From: Neckera pumila
Taxonomy: Eukaryota; Streptophyta; Bryopsida; Hypnales; Neckeraceae
Reading direction: 5' to 3'
Length of the DNA: 64,000 nt
NCBI GenBank assembly: GCA_963969595.1
Contig: OZ018410.1
Coordinates: forward strand, 25,424,913 to 25,488,912
The notes below the pieces were generated by a model. That model ran no database searches. It saw only the letters and a list, made by a program, of their open reading frames with translations, and was not told the DNA's origin. Shown here in pieces: positions 61,349 to 64,000 of the stretch (position 1 is its first letter; every line of letters begins with the position of its first letter). The position numbers were made by a program, and so were the translations under genes.

Positions 61349-62282
61349 AAATCTAAATACACGTACACACTCCTCTCCCCAAACTCGTAAACCCCTGCTA
61401 TAAAATGTCCTATTCATTTTGCGGGAGGATTAGTTCCCATAATCTCTTGCATGCGCGTGAAATCCAGTTAATTGGTGATTATTGATTTTTCATTCATCGA
61501 TCACATATTTCTTCCATTTCTAGATGAGCATTTACATTGAACAATCTCTTAGTTGTTGAGAATTCTGAAAAAAAACTAGCATTCTTTGTTGGACTCCGCC
61601 CTCCTTGTCAACCTATGTTTTCTCATAATTTCCTCAACGTCTGTGATTGCCCTATGTAAGGTAAACTTGCCTATTGTGGTCAAAACTTTGGAATCTACCC
61701 TCATGCCATTGCTGAAATTTTTCAAATTTTTTCCCACATGAAGATAAGTGTGAGAAATAGTGTGGACATTTGAAATGATATTTTTAGGACCAAGTATGAA
61801 TTAGTTTTGAATTTTTGAAATGACCAGCCCATAGGAGTCTGTAGGCCACTTCATGACCAACAAAATCTGAATCCAATATGGTTATCTTCCTACCCAATGC
61901 AGTCACAACATTTTCAAACATAGAAAACCTAAAAAATCAGTTTTTACAAACTCTTTTATCCTTAAAAAGTTGGAAGTACCTATTGAAGTAATCAATTACT
62001 CCATAACTACCATGTAAGGCATTGATTATGGTCTAAAAAACCACAATGGGGTCATTAGGTGTCCATCATGGATCATTTGACCACAATGGGGTCTTTCACC
62101 TTACACAAAATGCACAATTTCAAGTCATTTCATCAATTTGTATGTCCAACTATTAGACATGATAGTATATTTGAATGGAAGTTTTCCTATATGAGTTTTC
62201 AGCACTTCATACAAGAGAAGACGAGGGCAACAACAACTCCGATGAAGCCCAAAAGGGATCGGAGTGACCTCATCGCCATTGA

Positions 62283-63213
62283 TTAACCCCTAAAGGACCG
62301 GTTGTCCCTTTGGGGGACAATTTGGGTCCGGGCAGGTTCCTACTGTCTCAATTTTTAGAAATATTTTTTGGGATTTTTTGAAGTTGTGTATTTTTGCAAG
62401 AGCTTTGTGAATATAGAATTTTTATCTTAATTGATGCCTGGGAGCAAAAGTTATGGCACAATAAGTAAAAATGGAATTTGGCGGGCAGCACAAAAAAAAT
62501 CACAAAAAGTCATAATAATTTTTATTCAATTTTTTGACTCAAAGACTATATTTTTGTCTACATGTGAAGCTTTGTTTCATTCAATTTGGACTACTAATAA
62601 GAAAGTTATGGACAATCTTAGTTTTTCGGGCAATCTAAGCATCTTCTTGAAAAAATAACTTATAGAATTCAGTTTTGAACGCAATTTAGAATTTAGAATG
62701 CAAGAATTGTTAAATAGGGTTAGATTTTCTTGCTAGGACAATCTCACCATTGGGATTATTGTAATTCAATTCCATCTAAAAGCTATTAACAATTTAGTTT
62801 TTTCTTCAATCTTGGACCCACCTCTACTTAATAATTTTTTAATGAGTGAAAATTAAGTGATTTTTTTCCTAAATATTTTTGGTAGATTCTCAGCTCAACT
62901 ACTTAACATAAACAGGTAGAAAATCATAATCAGTAGTGCAAAAATTTTGAACTAAAAAGATTCAAAGCCAAAAATTCTAGTCAAGCAAGATAGAAAAAAC
63001 TTGTTTTCTTCACTTTCAATGCATATATCTTGCAACCTACGTGGTCAAAGTTCCTGAAATTTCTTCTATATATTCATATACTAGTCAAGTATAAGATCTT
63101 ATGATTGGATATGCAAAAAAAAACAAATTTTTAAACTCTATTCTCTTTGCAATAGAAATGACAGTTTTGAGTGGTTTTTGATAGGAAAATCACCTTGGTC
63201 CTTTAGGGGTTAA
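62283..63213. mobile_element. TTAA-flanked MITE, 931 bp, inverted relative to the 8163 copy
   Basis: TTAA-CCCCTAAAGGACC on the left and GGTCCTTTAGGGG-TTAA on the right form a perfect 17-bp inverted pair including TTAA. Internal sequence matches 8163-9094 in reverse. It interrupts exon 1 of the third V-ATPase c relic. Confidence 0.88.
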
Positions 63214-63293
63214 TCCGTAAACGTCTCAATCCTTTTCTGAAATTTTGCACATTTTTGCTTATATCTTTGTATACAAACATCATTTAAGAACTT

Positions 63294-63593
63294 AGAGCAT
63301 CTCCACTCCAACTCAACAAGTGGCTCAAATTAGGCAAATGGCCGTGTCCGGCCATAATGTGTGCCCCACGGCACGCACGGTGAGGGCCAAAAAATGGCTG
63401 GGCACAGCCAAATTTGATGAGCACCCCGCCAAATGAAGAGCCTTGCTTGTGACTTGATATGGGTTATTTTATCTTTGCTCCCAAGTGTTCGTAGTCCATG
63501 TTGCCGTGGGACACATGGGCCAGACTTGATCAAATCACGCACCAAATGCTCCCTGGCTATGCCTTCTGGCCATCTATATAGTGGGGATGCTCT
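63294..63593. mobile_element. Small 300-bp TIR element (MITE, possibly PIF/Harbinger type)
   Basis: AGAGCATCTCCACT at 63294-63307 is the inverse of AGTGGGGATGCTCT at 63580-63593, with one mismatch. If the element begins at GAGCATC, the flanks are TTA and TTG, close to the 3-bp TWA duplication typical of Harbinger elements. No ORF of note. Confidence 0.6.
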
Positions 63594-63957
63594 TGGTTGG
63601 ACGAAACTGTGCCTCGAAGTCTTGTGTTCATCGTCCAAAATATAGATGTCGAAGCGCTTCAGGCATTAGATGATATTTGGGGGTCTTGGAGGACCGTTTC
63701 AGGCCCATTCCCTGATCTGCCTAGATTCAGTGAACACCGGTACAGGTGTGTTAGAATTTATTTTTTTCAAAAAAAAAAAAAAAAAATTTTTTTTACCAAA
63801 ATATCATTTTAAGCAATTTTTTTTTTTATTTTTTAAAAATGACGTGGCAGTTGCTGTGCCACGTCAGCTAGTTGTTGTTGCATTCCCGTAGTCTGGGAAT
63901 GCAGCAGACAACAGGGGAACTTGGAGCCCTCCAAAAACCCCGAATCTCATCTAATGA
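63594..63957. other. Inserted spacer with A/T runs
   Basis: A run of about 17 A followed by T at 63770-63800, and a second T run at 63819-63830, interrupt sequence of unknown origin before the V-ATPase relic resumes. A short inverted pair, GACGTGGCAG ... CTGTGCCACGTC, lies at 63841-63866. Confidence 0.4.
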
Positions 63958-64000
63958 TTAAACAGCACGAATGTTGACAATGATGCAAACCGTTGTTCCG

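Larger units (their letters stand above)
60742..64000 (-). pseudogene. Third V-ATPase subunit c relic (exon 1 and intron 1), split by four or more insertions
   Basis: 60742-60866 matches intron 1 of the 24.9-26.5 kb copy (about 26205-26330). 62100-62286 matches its intron end and exon 1 up to the codons for FNGDE (phrases CAATTTGTA/CAATTTGTATGTCC, GAGAAGACGAGGGCA, CTCATCGCCATT). The rest of exon 1 with the former start codon resumes at about 63958-64000 (GTTGACA, ATGATGCAAA). Between these pieces lie a LINE tail, an unassigned stretch (about 61400-62090), a TTAA MITE and a small TIR element. The start codon region carries an extra A. Other exons are outside the window or lost. Confidence 0.7.

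Overview
This is plant (streptophyte) nuclear DNA. Genes are split by GT-AG introns, plant-type TTTAGGG repeats occur in internal arrays, and the recognisable housekeeping genes are eukaryotic: autophagy factor ATG101, RNA polymerase III subunit RPC4, and V-ATPase proteolipid subunit c. I cannot name the species. The AT-rich spacers, many decayed mobile elements and an unusual satellite fit a repeat-rich non-seed plant or charophyte alga, but that is only an impression.

Layout. 1-340 holds the edge of an unrecognised minus-strand gene. 3684-6396 is a complete seven-exon ATG101 gene (218 aa, minus). 12150-13235 is a single-exon RPC4 gene (minus). Next to it, 13266-17815 is a second copy of the ATG101 5' region that has lost exon 3. 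18395-20929 is a six-exon plus-strand gene for a 239-aa protein of unknown function. 21354-22526 is an intact V-ATPase c gene. A frameshifted copy lies at 24959-26551, and a third, heavily interrupted copy at about 60742-64000. 28353-30101 holds two minus-strand ORFs (one AP2-like, one with membrane segments). 30761-33843 is an intact two-exon transposase-like gene of 975 aa.

The unusual part is 38.7-56.4 kb. An eight-unit tandem array has an exact 147-bp period, and each unit holds two palindromes with telomere-like arms. The array decays on its right side into single-palindrome units. Seven kilobases on, eleven related palindromes of about 18-22 nt (47071-48273) lie just upstream of a long plus-strand gene (48299-54218) that appears to contain a ParB-like domain. 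More palindromes sit in its first coding intron and inside its coding sequence. Several are perfect 18-mers whose centres differ but remain self-complementary. A second gene follows (54541-56352), an FCP1/NIF-type HAD phosphatase-like protein with altered catalytic residues. Both reading frames are broken by single in-frame stops, all of them TAG.

Mobile elements. A family with TTAA flanks and CCC(C/T)TAAAGG-like termini (piggyBac-style MITEs) occurs at 8163, 14552 (with a second member nested in it), 34838, 56879 and 62283. One copy can be compared with an uninterrupted paralogous site. A 5'-truncated LINE tail flanked by a 14-bp duplication lies at 60867-61348, and a small TIR element at 63294-63593. 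The remaining spacers are AT-rich and I see no genes in them.
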